From NCBI GenBank assembly GCA_037042915.1, contig CM073193.1, positions 6,696,001 to 6,760,000 on the forward strand: a DNA stretch of 64,000 bases, in the 5' to 3' direction. Shown here piece after piece: positions 23,023-33,285 of this stretch. A program made the position numbers and the translations under genes. The number at the start of each line of letters is the position of its first letter. Positions within the stretch are counted from its first letter, which is position 1. This DNA is from Auricularia sp. M13 (Eukaryota; Basidiomycota; Agaricomycetes; Auriculariales; Auriculariaceae). A model generated the notes under the pieces. That model was not told the DNA's origin and did not search any database. It saw nothing but the letters and a program-made list of their open reading frames with translations.

Positions 23023-26000
23023 ATGTGCCAGTTGGGTGCGCTGGCCCCGCTGGCGAGAAACTCAGTGCAACCAAGAAGTCATACATCAAAATACAATCTT
23101 AGGTCGCGAAGGAAACGGTTTGGTTTCGAAACCCTCAGTGCTGGAACAGCGGACGATGATTCCGCGGCGGACGCTGTGGATGAAGGCACAGGGGTCATGG
23201 ACAGCAGTTTTTTACAGACATTCACCGATGTCAACTCCCCCATAGCTCCCGGAAAATGGGAGCTCGCTCACGGTAAGAGGGCACATGGGGACGAACGGGA
23301 GAATGGGTTCAGTGGCTCATCCCGTCAGACGCCGCCAAACCGAGCGGCCTATGAGATTAACGGGCTCAGGGGACCATATGATGGGCGGATGCTTCAACAA
23401 CGGACCGGTAACGGAGGGCCAGATGGGGACGCGAATAAAGCGACGGGCCACGTGCACAGAATGCAGACCCCGGGGCGCGTGGAGAGCGCCTATGTCGCGA
23501 CGCCTAGCTCATGGAGAGAGTCTCCAGGTGGCGAATCGAGTGAAGACTCAGGCTCTGAGGACTCTATCATCGAGAGGTCCAGGGAAGCTCATCCAGACCG
23601 AGCATTCCTCATGACCAGCCGTAAACACACGCGGGCAAGTCTGAAACTCGCCTCAGAGAATATGAGAGGACGCGGCTCGAGCTCTATCACAGGTAATAGG
23701 AAGTGGAAGCGAATAGCGGAGGATGTGAGACGACAAAAGATTGGTATCATGGCGCTGCAAGAGACGCACTTGTCCCAGGCGCACCTCGATGATATACACA
23801 AGTTCCACGAGCACATAACAGTTTTTAACTCCCCAATGCCATCAAACCCGACCGGTGCAGGGGGAGTGGCTCTCATCTTGAACAAACTGCTCACGAACCA
23901 TCTGTCGGCGAGGTTTCACGTCCTTGTCCCAGGACGAGCGATAACAGTTACGATTAACTGGCACCGAGGGGATAATATCTCCGTTATGGCGGTGTACGCC
24001 CCGACGGACAAACGGGAGAATGATCGGTTTTGGTCCACAATTAAGAACAAACTCAGGAGAGCGAAGGGGGCGATCCCCAAACCGGACGTGGTGATGGGTG
24101 ACTTTAACATGGTCGAAGACCCATTAGATAGGTACCCCGCGCGGTTGTCCCCTATCGATCACCCACAGTCTTTCCAAGAGCTCAAAAGATTCTTGTCCCT
24201 GTCGGACGGATGGCGGGAGACATTCCCAGACTGCGTGGATTGGACATGGCGCAACAGTGCCAGAACGGCGATGTCGCGCATTGACCGGATATATCTAACG
24301 AGGGCCCTCACGCAGTCGAGCCGGCAATGGGACATCACGATGTCAGATCTCACAGTAGATGATCACAGTAGGGTATCGGTCGAAGTGGTCAACTTGGAGA
24401 TGCCGGAAATCGGCCCCGGGAGATGGGCGATGCAACATAGATTGACGAAGGACAAGGCCCTGCTGAAGGACGCAGACAGGTTAGGAAAATGCGCTCTACA
24501 AGAGGTCGCGGCCATCAATGAGCGCGGCAGAACGACGTCGGAAAATGCCCAGACCATATGGAAATCCTTCAAGGACCAGATCACAGTGCTGGCGAAGCGG
24601 CGGTCCAGAGAGCTCAACTGCGCCCGAAATGCGCGAGTAGCGGCGAAAGTAGCTGAGAGGAAAGCCGCGATCACGACTTTAAAAGCTGCGACATCGCCAG
24701 AGAGCGAGGCAGAAGTACGCCGACGCCTGCGGGTCGTGGAGCGCGAGATACACGGACTGCAAGCGGAAGCCCACGACGATATCTTCAGGAACAGGAGAGA
24801 CCGTGTCTGGCTAGAAGCTGAGACGATGCACAAGTCATGGTTCCGTTGGGCCAAGGATAACAAGCCGCGAGAGACCTTTGCGGCAATACGCAGACCAGGG
24901 ACCGAGCCAGCCGTGTATGCGACAGATTCACGTACGATGGCGGAAATTGCGAAAGAATACCATGATGGGGTCCAGTCCGTCGATCTGGAAGTAGACGACG
25001 TGCAACGAGCAGCGGCCACTGCTACGGTACTTGATCATGTTGAGCGGCAAGCTGATGCCGCAGCTAAAACGGAGCTGGCATGCCCCATATCAAGAGCGAA
25101 TGTAATCGAGTCCCTGGCTGCGAGCAAAGCAGGTAGCGCAGCAGGGGTAGATGGCTTCATATACGAGTTCTGGAAAGAACTTGTCAGACTGCACGCAGAG
25201 TCCGAGCGCACGGCAACGCCGTGGTTCGACGTTGCCCAGCTGCTGACTGAGGTGTTCACGGACATCGAGCGCCACGGTATTTCAGAAGGAACAGACTTTT
25301 CGACGGGCTGGTTGTGCCCTTTGTACAAGAAAGGGGATCGAAGCGACATCGCTAACTACCGGCCCATAACGCTCCTGAACACGGATTACAAAATATATAC
25401 GAAGGCTCTGGCTCTCAAGTTAGCCCGAGCAGCTCCGCGGCTGATACACGAATCTCAGGCGGGCTTTGTACGCGGTCGCAGCATCACGGACCAAACGAAG
25501 ATCGCATCTCTGATCCTCGATTATGCAGAAGCCTATGAAGAAAACGGCATAATCGTGGCTCTCGATCAGGAAAAGGCCTACGATAGGATTCGCCATGACT
25601 ATCTAGGCCGTGTACTCCGCCAGTTCGCCCTGCCGGAGAGGTTTGTCAGGACGGTCGAAAGCCTCTACAAGGGCGCGCAAACGACGGTGCTGATCAACGG
25701 CTGTATGAGCTCAAAATTCACAGTATCGCGAGGGGTACGGCAAGGGGATCCCTTATCATGCTTACTTTTCAATTTGGCGATCGAGCCCTTACCCGCCATG
25801 CTGCGACGGTCAAACCTGCGAGGATACACCATCCCAGGCCTTACACAGAAGCTGATAGCGACTTTATACGCCGACGATACCACGGTGTATCTGGCAGATG
25901 ACGATTCGTTCGACGAGCTCACAGACATCCTCGAGACGTGGTGTCTAGCCTCAGGTGCCAAGTTCAATACAAAGAAGACTGAGATCATACCTCTTGGTAC

Positions 26001-28509
26001 GGAGGCGCACAGACTGCGCCTAATCGAGTCGCGGAGCATGCGCGTGGATGGCCCAACACTTCCAGAAGGCGTCCGCATAGCGCGCGATGGCGAACCCACG
26101 AGGATTCTCGGCACGTGGCCCGGAAATAAAGTACAGGAAGCGAATGCGTGGTCGACCATAGTGGATAGAATAACTGAGTCGTTGCAGAGATGGGAAAAAC
26201 ATAAGCCATCTCTGAACGGCAGAGGTATCATAGCACAGACTGTGATAGGAGGTCTCACGCAATACTTGACGTCAGCGCAGGGTATGCCGACCAGAGTTGA
26301 AAAACTGCTCGACAAAATAACCCTAGATTTCGTCTGGGGCGAGGGAAAGACCCGCCCGGTGAATATGGAGACGCTGCGACGCGATAAGGACGACGGCGGA
26401 CTGAAACTGTTCCACGCCCGCGAGCGGAACGATGCGCAATACATCACCTGGATTGGGCGGTTCTTAGCCCCAGTGGGCGAGCGACCAATCTGGGCGTATA
26501 TAGCAGACTCGGTCTTCCGGGCTGCGACCGTGGCAAAAGACCGTGCCCGAATTCCAGAGGCGCAACGAGTTAACCCGCTCTATCAGGATTGGAAGCCGAA
26601 CATGCGCAGGCTGCCCTTTATGCTGCGGCAAATGATGAGAGTGGCCCGCAAATACGATCTGATGCTCGATGCCCCTACCATCCCGCAACGGCTGCGGGAA
26701 CAGATTCTAGTCTGGTCACATCCTGCTCTTACTACCATGAGGATGACAAAGGCCTCCAGGGCCAGCGTACGTTGTTTAAAGGTGCACCACGCCGTAGAAT
26801 CGGTCGAGGACCTGGAAGAAATAGCTGAACAGGACGAAGATGGCCACGCCGACTGCGACCTCTGCGTGTGCGCAAATTGCGAGCAGGATCGTCAGGAAGG
26901 CTGCAGGCACCCGTTCCGATGCAGACAGGTGGCCGAGGACGTGTTAAGTTCGATCGGCGGAAAGTGGAATACGGCGACGTCGGAAGCGCCGCGTAGCACA
27001 GAGCTCTGGGACACGTTCCTAAGCGACCGCCAACGAGCCCTCCAACAGGGCGAAGTGGTTGTGTTTCAACCAGATGTTCCGCGACTGAACAGGCTAGAGG
27101 ACCTCTCGCGGATCTGCGTCAGCTCGTTCGCAGTGGGAGCGGCAAAACCACATGAAATTATGCGAAGGGAAGCCGGCACCGCCGCCCCCCACCCGATGCA
27201 GGCAGAGCCCGTACAGGTTATTGTGTGCGCTGGTATGAGCAACGACAGCTCCGCACTAGCGAGGGGTGGGTTCACGATCCACTTCCCGGACGGGGAACTA
27301 GAGGACCAAGATCAAGCGTGCGCGGGAACGGGCCAGACATACCTTCGAAGTTTGGCCCTGGCGGTGACCAAGACAGTCGAGCTGGTACCGAAGAATGCGC
27401 CACTGCACATGATAGTAACCTCAAAGACTATCATCGAGTGCCTTACGACCAGCCTCGAACGGCACGAAGCTGCAGGCTGGCTGGATGTTCCAGGCGCGGC
27501 GTCGGAACTTCGCGTCGCAGTGGCAGCTCTGCGCACACGGGTAGCCGAGACGACTTTCTACCGTGTGGATAAGGCAAGACGGAAGTCGTGGCCGGAGGTG
27601 AAGCAAGCACAGGATCGCGCGACCTTATTTGCGAAGTACGGCGAGAGCAGGGAAGTCGCAACGGCAGATTACGTAGATTTCGACAGGCCAGGGCTCAGCG
27701 TCATGGGAATCACGCAACGAGAGGCGCTCCGCGCGATCAGACTGTCCAGAGAGTCGCGCGAGACAGCGAGGCGCCAGACGGTTAGGAACCTGGCACGGGT
27801 CAGGTCCGACATCTCCGCAATCGGAGAGTTTCAGCCATCCGATCGGCAGATCTGGGCTGGCATCCGTAGCAAGGACCTGTCGCGGTCAGTACGCAACTTC
27901 CTCTGGAAGTGTCTACACGGTGCGCATAAAATTGGCGTTTATTTTGAAAAGATGCCGGAACCATGGCGGAGCTATGCGCGCTGCCCCACGTGTCACGTGA
28001 CTGAGTCGATGGAGCACGTGCTCCTAGAATGCCCCGACTCACGCCAGGAGGATATCTGGAAGCTAGTACGTGTATTTCTTCTGCACAAACGGATAGACAT
28101 AGACATATCATTGGGTGTGATATTAGGGTGCGCGAATGTCAGGCTCCCAGGCCTCAAGAGCGGGCGCGACCTAGCCCGCGAGCGCTCCCTTAGAATAGTA
28201 GTGGCTGAATCGGCCTTCCTGGCGTGGAAAATACGCTGTGAAAAGCGACTGGGTCACCCCGATGCCCCGGACTGGCGTCTGGACACGGCGACACTCACGG
28301 CGCGCTGGAAAGAAATGCTGAAGCAATGCGTGCTCCGGGACTACAGAATCGCGAAGAGGGACAGGAAACGTCCCATTATGCGCTGGCTCGCATGGGCCAC
28401 GTGGCGAGACCTTTTGGGCCCCAAGTTGTGGGACGTGCACACAGTGACTGGGAGACTCGGAGTTTTAGTGGGTACCGGACCCCCGCACGCCGCTGTCGGA
28501 ATAGGATGA
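23023..28509 (+). CDS. LINE ORF2: endonuclease-reverse transcriptase
   Basis: Enzyme for target-primed reverse transcription; 1828 residues in one open frame from ATG 23023. Residues about 205-450 are an APE-type endonuclease: IMALQETHLS, MAVYAPT, VVMGDFNM, RIDRIYL, VDDHSR. Residues about 760-1020 are the reverse transcriptase: NYRPITLLN, GFVRGRSITDQ, ALDQEKAYDRI, GVRQGDPLS, and the catalytic YADD at 949-952 (25867-25878). A Cys-rich module CDLCVCANCEQDRQEGCRH starts near residue 1278. Residues about 1397-1530 resemble RNase H but lack most catalytic acids. A zf-RVT module (CPTCHVTESMEHVLLEC) begins near residue 1654. The N-terminal 200 residues before the endonuclease are low complexity. Total length is larger than typical Tad-type ORF2. 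Confidence 0.95.
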   Translation: MCQLGALAPLARNSVQPRSHTSKYNLRSRRKRFGFETLSAGTADDDSAADAVDEGTGVMDSSFLQTFTDVNSPIAPGKWELAHGKRAHGDERENGFSGSSRQTPPNRAAYEINGLRGPYDGRMLQQRTGNGGPDGDANKATGHVHRMQTPGRVESAYVATPSSWRESPGGESSEDSGSEDSIIERSREAHPDRAFLMTSRKHTRASLKLASENMRGRGSSSITGNRKWKRIAEDVRRQKIGIMALQETHLSQAHLDDIHKFHEHITVFNSPMPSNPTGAGGVALILNKLLTNHLSARFHVLVPGRAITVTINWHRGDNISVMAVYAPTDKRENDRFWSTIKNKLRRAKGAIPKPDVVMGDFNMVEDPLDRYPARLSPIDHPQSFQELKRFLSLSDGWRETFPDCVDWTWRNSARTAMSRIDRIYLTRALTQSSRQWDITMSDLTVDDHSRVSVEVVNLEMPEIGPGRWAMQHRLTKDKALLKDADRLGKCALQEVAAINERGRTTSENAQTIWKSFKDQITVLAKRRSRELNCARNARVAAKVAERKAAITTLKAATSPESEAEVRRRLRVVEREIHGLQAEAHDDIFRNRRDRVWLEAETMHKSWFRWAKDNKPRETFAAIRRPGTEPAVYATDSRTMAEIAKEYHDGVQSVDLEVDDVQRAAATATVLDHVERQADAAAKTELACPISRANVIESLAASKAGSAAGVDGFIYEFWKELVRLHAESERTATPWFDVAQLLTEVFTDIERHGISEGTDFSTGWLCPLYKKGDRSDIANYRPITLLNTDYKIYTKALALKLARAAPRLIHESQAGFVRGRSITDQTKIASLILDYAEAYEENGIIVALDQEKAYDRIRHDYLGRVLRQFALPERFVRTVESLYKGAQTTVLINGCMSSKFTVSRGVRQGDPLSCLLFNLAIEPLPAMLRRSNLRGYTIPGLTQKLIATLYADDTTVYLADDDSFDELTDILETWCLASGAKFNTKKTEIIPLGTEAHRLRLIESRSMRVDGPTLPEGVRIARDGEPTRILGTWPGNKVQEANAWSTIVDRITESLQRWEKHKPSLNGRGIIAQTVIGGLTQYLTSAQGMPTRVEKLLDKITLDFVWGEGKTRPVNMETLRRDKDDGGLKLFHARERNDAQYITWIGRFLAPVGERPIWAYIADSVFRAATVAKDRARIPEAQRVNPLYQDWKPNMRRLPFMLRQMMRVARKYDLMLDAPTIPQRLREQILVWSHPALTTMRMTKASRASVRCLKVHHAVESVEDLEEIAEQDEDGHADCDLCVCANCEQDRQEGCRHPFRCRQVAEDVLSSIGGKWNTATSEAPRSTELWDTFLSDRQRALQQGEVVVFQPDVPRLNRLEDLSRICVSSFAVGAAKPHEIMRREAGTAAPHPMQAEPVQVIVCAGMSNDSSALARGGFTIHFPDGELEDQDQACAGTGQTYLRSLALAVTKTVELVPKNAPLHMIVTSKTIIECLTTSLERHEAAGWLDVPGAASELRVAVAALRTRVAETTFYRVDKARRKSWPEVKQAQDRATLFAKYGESREVATADYVDFDRPGLSVMGITQREALRAIRLSRESRETARRQTVRNLARVRSDISAIGEFQPSDRQIWAGIRSKDLSRSVRNFLWKCLHGAHKIGVYFEKMPEPWRSYARCPTCHVTESMEHVLLECPDSRQEDIWKLVRVFLLHKRIDIDISLGVILGCANVRLPGLKSGRDLARERSLRIVVAESAFLAWKIRCEKRLGHPDAPDWRLDTATLTARWKEMLKQCVLRDYRIAKRDRKRPIMRWLAWATWRDLLGPKLWDVHTVTGRLGVLVGTGPPHAAVGIG

Positions 28510-28714
28510 ACGGCAAGGGTCCAAGCCCCACACTGCCTTATTGGCGTGTTAAGAGCTATTTCTCCGAGGGGAGGTGTCTTCGTTTTCTCGTGCGGGCGGC
28601 CGTGACGGCTGCCCCCCACCAGCTTGCGTGGTAACACGCATAAGAGGAATCCCCGAATCACTATGTGATTGCGGGCTCCTTGACGCTCAAAAAAAAAAAA
28701 AAAAAAAAAAAAAA
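28510..28714 (+). other. LINE 3' untranslated region and poly(A) tail
   Basis: Short 3' UTR ending in 26 consecutive A residues (28689-28714), the insertion end produced by target-primed reverse transcription. Confidence 0.85.
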
Positions 28715-28729
28715 GAAACTGTCTTGCTA
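28715..28729. repeat. right copy of LINE target-site duplication
   Basis: GAAACTGTCTTGCTA, exact copy of 17900-17914, starting at the first base after the poly(A) run. Confidence 0.75.
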
Positions 28730-29367
28730 AACTCCCTCCATCTGGCTGGTATTTTTCGTCGTAAGCAAGTCCCGCGCAGATTGATAACGTGAGACGTGGC
28801 AATGCTACAAACCGCCCAGCGATGCCCGGGAAAGCAGGCTCGCGGCATGGTCCAGGGTGTTAGATTAGGGTTCGTTGGGGACGCAAGCAGGGTGATCATG
28901 AGCAAGTGCCCACAGCTCCACGGCAAGGCCCATGGCTTGACGGGGCAGCATAGCGCGAACGAAAGGTTACAGCAAGTGATGGTTTGGTCGCTGGAGCCCG
29001 CAGTTAGGAACCCAGAGAACGAGCAGATGTGTGTCCTCGGTGCTGAGAGTTGTGCAGGAGGCTAGATTTTGGACTCCTTGTGGAATGCGTGATAGGATCA
29101 AGGAGAGCAGGGGCATTCCTCGCGTGACAGTAAGGGAAGCGAGCATTTGGAGACTTGGGAGCAGGGAAACGCGTTCATGGCCGAGAATATAAAAGCACAG
29201 GAGCTGTTGCAGTGCGCGCAGGCGTGTGCTGTGTGAGACGAGAACCAGTGCGAGGCGAGCGGCTAAAGGTCGGCAAGGGGATTTTAGCTAGGCGACGGCG
29301 AGAGGATCGGACGCGAGCCGTCGGATAGAGCGGGAGCAAGCCTGTTACGCGAACGCTGCCTGCTGCG
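28730..29367. other. promoter region of the Rab-GAP gene
   Basis: No supported coding exon; small frames only. It contains the TATA box at 29188-29195. The LINE inserted about 460 bases upstream of that box. Confidence 0.5.
29188..29195 (+). promoter_or_regulatory. TATA box of the Rab-GAP gene
   Basis: TATAAAAG lies 173 bases before ATG 29368, in an otherwise GC-rich region. Confidence 0.5.
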
Positions 29368-31884
29368 ATGTCCCAGCCAGCGCGCAATGGGCGCATGGTC
29401 GCGGTCCAGGGCCAGGACGCACGGCGGCCAGCGCGGCAGCACCCGAACGTTGGATTGAACGAGCTCAAGGCTGCACACTGGACGCGCCCGCGCTCGCCGC
29501 CGGCCACGACGAGCTCCCTGCTGCACCCAGGACGGACAGCGCCAGGCCCCGCCCGCCCCAGCAGCGGCCACCGCCAGTCGACGGTCATCAGCAGTGGCAT
29601 GGGCAATCCGACCGTCGAGCTCGTCCCCCCGACGCCAAGCGCAGAGCCAGACGCCGCCTTCAAGCTGCCATCCAGACGGGCCTCGCCGTCGCCGCCCTCG
29701 TCGCTCGAGACAGACACGCTCGACACGTTGCTCATCACTGCCAGCAGACGGCCGTCTTCCAGCGAAACCACTGCTGTCACCATCTACTCCATGTACGGCG
29801 ACCTGCTCGACGACCCCAACCCCCATCCCGACAACGACGACACCGTCAAGGCTGCTCCGGCGCCGCCGAGCGCGTTCCAGCCCCAGCAGCAGCAGGGCCG
29901 GTCCAGCAGGAGCTCGAGTCTGCGGCGAGCGCCTGGCGCTGGCCACACGCCGTCGCACTCGGGCCACGGCTCGTCGTCTGCGGCCAGCGTCCAGCTGGCC
30001 TATCTCGACGGCCGCCCAGACTCGCACCGCCAGAGCCGCACTGAGTCGCCCGCACCGGGCCAGCGCACGCCCGACGCGGCGTCGCTCCGCACTTCGGCTT
30101 TCACTCCGCCTCCAGCGCCAAAGCAGTTGCCTCTCGGCGCCTACCTTTCTCCCGCGACACTCTCACACGCCTCCGTGGCAACCTCGCCGACCTCAATATC
30201 ACACCGTTCTCCATCGGGCTCCCTGTCTCTTTCCATCAAGCGTGCAGATGCTGAGGACCCAGACTCCTTTCACGTGCGCGCGACCTACGCGCAACTTGAC
30301 GTGTCCGGCGTCCCGCGCGACGGCGTAGACGACGGTATCGAGCGCACGCGAGCGAGGCTTGGCGCATCGCTCGACGATATCTCGCGCAGCTCGCTAGACC
30401 GCTCGCAACAACAACGCGGCGGGGATCTCGACGACAAGGAGCTCGCCGTTCTCTCCAGCCTCGATCGCTATGGCTTCTTCCGCGTCGAGAACCACGACCG
30501 ACTGGTCCGCGTCCCTGCTGCTGCGCTGGCGAAAGCTCCTTGGGCGGTAAAGCTGCGCCGTCGTCCGCACAGCCCACAGCCCCAACACCCGCCCAGTTAG
30601 CTCTGAGCGCGCTTCCCGCAGACAGCAACTCTACTGTCGATTCTGTCGTTGAGCTGCGACGCATCGACAAGTGGGGGCGCATGATTGCACCTAAAGCTAG
30701 GGACCAGGGTAGTAATGTGCAATTGTGGACGGTCTTGCCTCGAAAAGAACACAAGCTACGCGAACGTGTCTACAAGGGCATCCCGGACCGCTGGCGCACC
30801 GCTGCCTGGGAACTGCTTGTCCGCCGATACGTTGGCGATGCTAGGATGGACCTTGCGGAGCTTGCGAGGGAATACCGGGTACGTTCTTCCTGACCGCGTT
30901 TGCTAGACTCGGCGTTCTAACAATCTATGCTTGTGCGCGCCGTTAGGATGCCATTGACCGCCCGTCAACATTTGACATCCAGATTGATCTGGATGTCCCG
31001 CGTACAATTACAGGGCACATCATGTTCAGAACGCGCTACGGGCTCGGGTGTGTACAAATGCTTGTCCCTAGTGGGCACCAGCTAATGCTCGCGTTCAGGC
31101 AGCGCGCGTTATTCCACGTCCTTCATGCGTTCTCGCTTCTATGCGACGAATGTGGGTACTGTCAAGGCATGGGCCCAATTGCCGCCACATTGCTGTGCTA
31201 CTATGAGCCTGAGGTCCATCCCGTCTCCCAACTTGCTCACTTTTTTACTGACATTCAACAGCGAGTGTACGCGATGCTTGTGCAACTACATTCACCGCGC
31301 GGCTACAACATGCACACCATTTTTGCGCCTGGATTTCCTGGCTTGTTGGAGGCCATCTTCGTTCAGGAGCGAATGACGGAGAAGATGCTTCCCGCGGTGT
31401 GGACCAGCTTCGTGCGTTCAGCTGACCTCCGACGTGTCACTTCCACTGACCCAGTCCGAGCAGAAGAAGCACAACATATCCACAACATCCTACGCGACGA
31501 AGTGGTACATCACACTCTTCAGCAATAGCATGCCGTTCCGAACACAATTGCGGGTATGGGACGCATTATTCTTGGAAGGCGAGGATGTATTGGTTGTGCT
31601 CGCCGTTGCTATCGTCTGGGGCTTCCGCGGTATGTGGTATATTCTATGTTTGTTCTTGCGGCGCCGTTCAATTCAGTGTAGACCAATTGGGCGCGCCGAA
31701 CGCCTCATTCGAGGGCATCCTTAGCCTGCTTTCCAGCATGTTTGTTCCCGAACTGGACGATTCGCTCTTGCGCTGGGTCTCGCGAATCATGGGCGATTCC
31801 AAGCTGCGCGCGGATATTCGGACATGGCGTGAACAGTGGCGTGGTCTTGTACGCGATGGCAAAGACGCCGGCGTCCTGTTATAG
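29368..31884 (+). CDS. TBC-domain Rab GTPase-activating protein
   Basis: Accelerates GTP hydrolysis by Rab proteins in membrane traffic. Six exons: 29368-30546, 30597-30878, 30947-31047, 31099-31411, 31455-31629, 31682-31884; they sum to 750 residues with every junction in phase. The first 390 residues are Ser/Pro/Gln-rich and probably disordered. The TBC domain starts at RVYKGIPDRWRTAAWELLV. The arginine finger is in QIDLDVPRTI and the glutamine finger in GYCQGMGPIAATLL, so it looks catalytically competent. Later helices include TQLRVWDALFLEGEDVLVVL and LDDSLLRWVSRIMGDSKLR. The target Rab is not evident. Confidence 0.9.
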
Positions 31885-33285
31885 GCACTCGCATTGCGGC
31901 CGAATCTTGTTCCTGCATCGGCATCTTCACTCTCGATTTGTGGCTCTCGCTTGGGTTCTCTTTCTCTACTCTTTCCCTGGTTGTCCGTGTCCGCGCAACT
32001 GCTCTCGGTCTCGTCGCACGCTCTGCACTGCACCACCCACCTGCACTCGAAATACATATCCCCCTCTCCATCTCATCACATGTCTCGCCGCTCGTTCAAT
32101 CTCTGCTATGGTGTTTTCATATGATATACTCTAAAGCAGCGCCGCCGTCCGTCCGGCATCCCTCTCCCTCTATTTCCTCCTCCGCCTTTATCATCTCTTG
32201 CAACCCCCCGCATGCCGTACTGTAACTATCTTATTTCTTCACGGCGACTCGCTAGCAAAACTCTGCATCCTGTGCGCGAATGGGGGTTCTGGTTCGCCAC
32301 AGTAATCCCGATCATCTTGGACCCTGCCCCGCGCAGCCACCCCCAGACCCTACCAGTTACACTTGCTCACGTGTGCCCGATCTGGCGGCGTTCGTGTAAG
32401 CCTGCAGTGTCATTGGGATTTCCTCGGTTGCTATTGTGAATCCGGGGTAGCCAGCCCGGCAGTCCGCGAATCCGCGAAAAAGCACGCGCCTCAAGTGCGG
32501 ACTGGCCCGCCCCTCCTTCGCCGGCTGTACATGACTGAATGGAAGAAGCGACCGCAGTAATGGTAGCGGGGTCCAGGCCGTGCTGAAGGCAGGGCCGAAG
32601 ACGGTTTCTCGAGCTTTCGCATCCGGGGTGCAGACGGCGAGAGCTTGTCTGTACTCGGATGTTCGCAGTCTGTGCTCCCTGGTAGCAATTCTTCGGCTCG
32701 GTACTCGCATCTAGGCGTCCTTTCGGTGAAGAGATAAGAGTCCCAGCCCTGTCAGCGGACCTGCTCCGTCGATCAACTTGAGTGCGTGATTAACTTCGAT
32801 GCTCCTCTGTCTTGACGCTGACCGCTACATATTGGGAGGCACAGCGCCTTAACCGCTGAGACAGGTTGAACTTGGAAGTGTTGCTCATGGCCGTGCGTTT
32901 TTATGAGGCGCTCGTGACCGGCTCGCGGCTCGAGGAAGCCTGAAAGCGGCGGTAGCAATTGCGTTAATCTTCATAGGACCCCTTCTACGTCACCACTGCG
33001 CAATCAGCTCGTGAATGTAAAATCCTACAGATTATCATGCGAGCACCCCCGAACTGATGAGCTTGCAGGAACGTCGCCATGAGTATGGGCTAGCCACCGT
33101 GGCTAACTTCCTCAGTGAGCACTACGGTACCAGTCTCCTGATTCCCTGTCTAAAAACACGTTTCTCATAGAAGCGACAGAATTGGCATCTCTTCCGGGCC
33201 ATATGACCACAATACGGGATGCCGTAGGTCGCCTACTTATAGCATACTCCCGTTCTCCCCAGTTCCTTGCACCCTCCACCGCGCC
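31885..33285. other. intergenic about 1.4 kb, no gene seen
   Basis: Pyrimidine-rich (31900-32200) just after the Rab-GAP gene, which fits a 3' UTR. Further on there are only short frames on both strands with no splice-supported extension. It ends in the CT-rich leader of the acetate-type transporter gene. Confidence 0.45.

Larger units (their letters stand above)
17915..28714 (+). mobile_element. LINE retrotransposon, Tad1-like, about 10.8 kb, apparently intact
   Basis: The 3' end is a run of 26 A (28689-28714) directly followed by a 15-base sequence that recurs exactly at 17900-17914. Between these lie, all on the plus strand, a C2H2 zinc-finger ORF (18517), a CCHC gag-like ORF1 with two introns (20081) and a 1828-residue ORF2 with endonuclease and reverse transcriptase (23023). 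All three frames are open, so the copy looks young. The APE-type endonuclease, RT, RNase H-like and zf-RVT order is that of fungal LINEs. The ORF2 core is certain. The left border at 17915 rests on the duplication only; a shorter element with host genes upstream is the alternative, but no other duplication was found nearer ORF2. Confidence 0.75.

Noticed and set aside
28689-28714. poly(A) run as a simple microsatellite
   Set aside because: It lies directly after the LINE 3' UTR and is followed by the 15-base duplication, so it is the retrotransposon tail.
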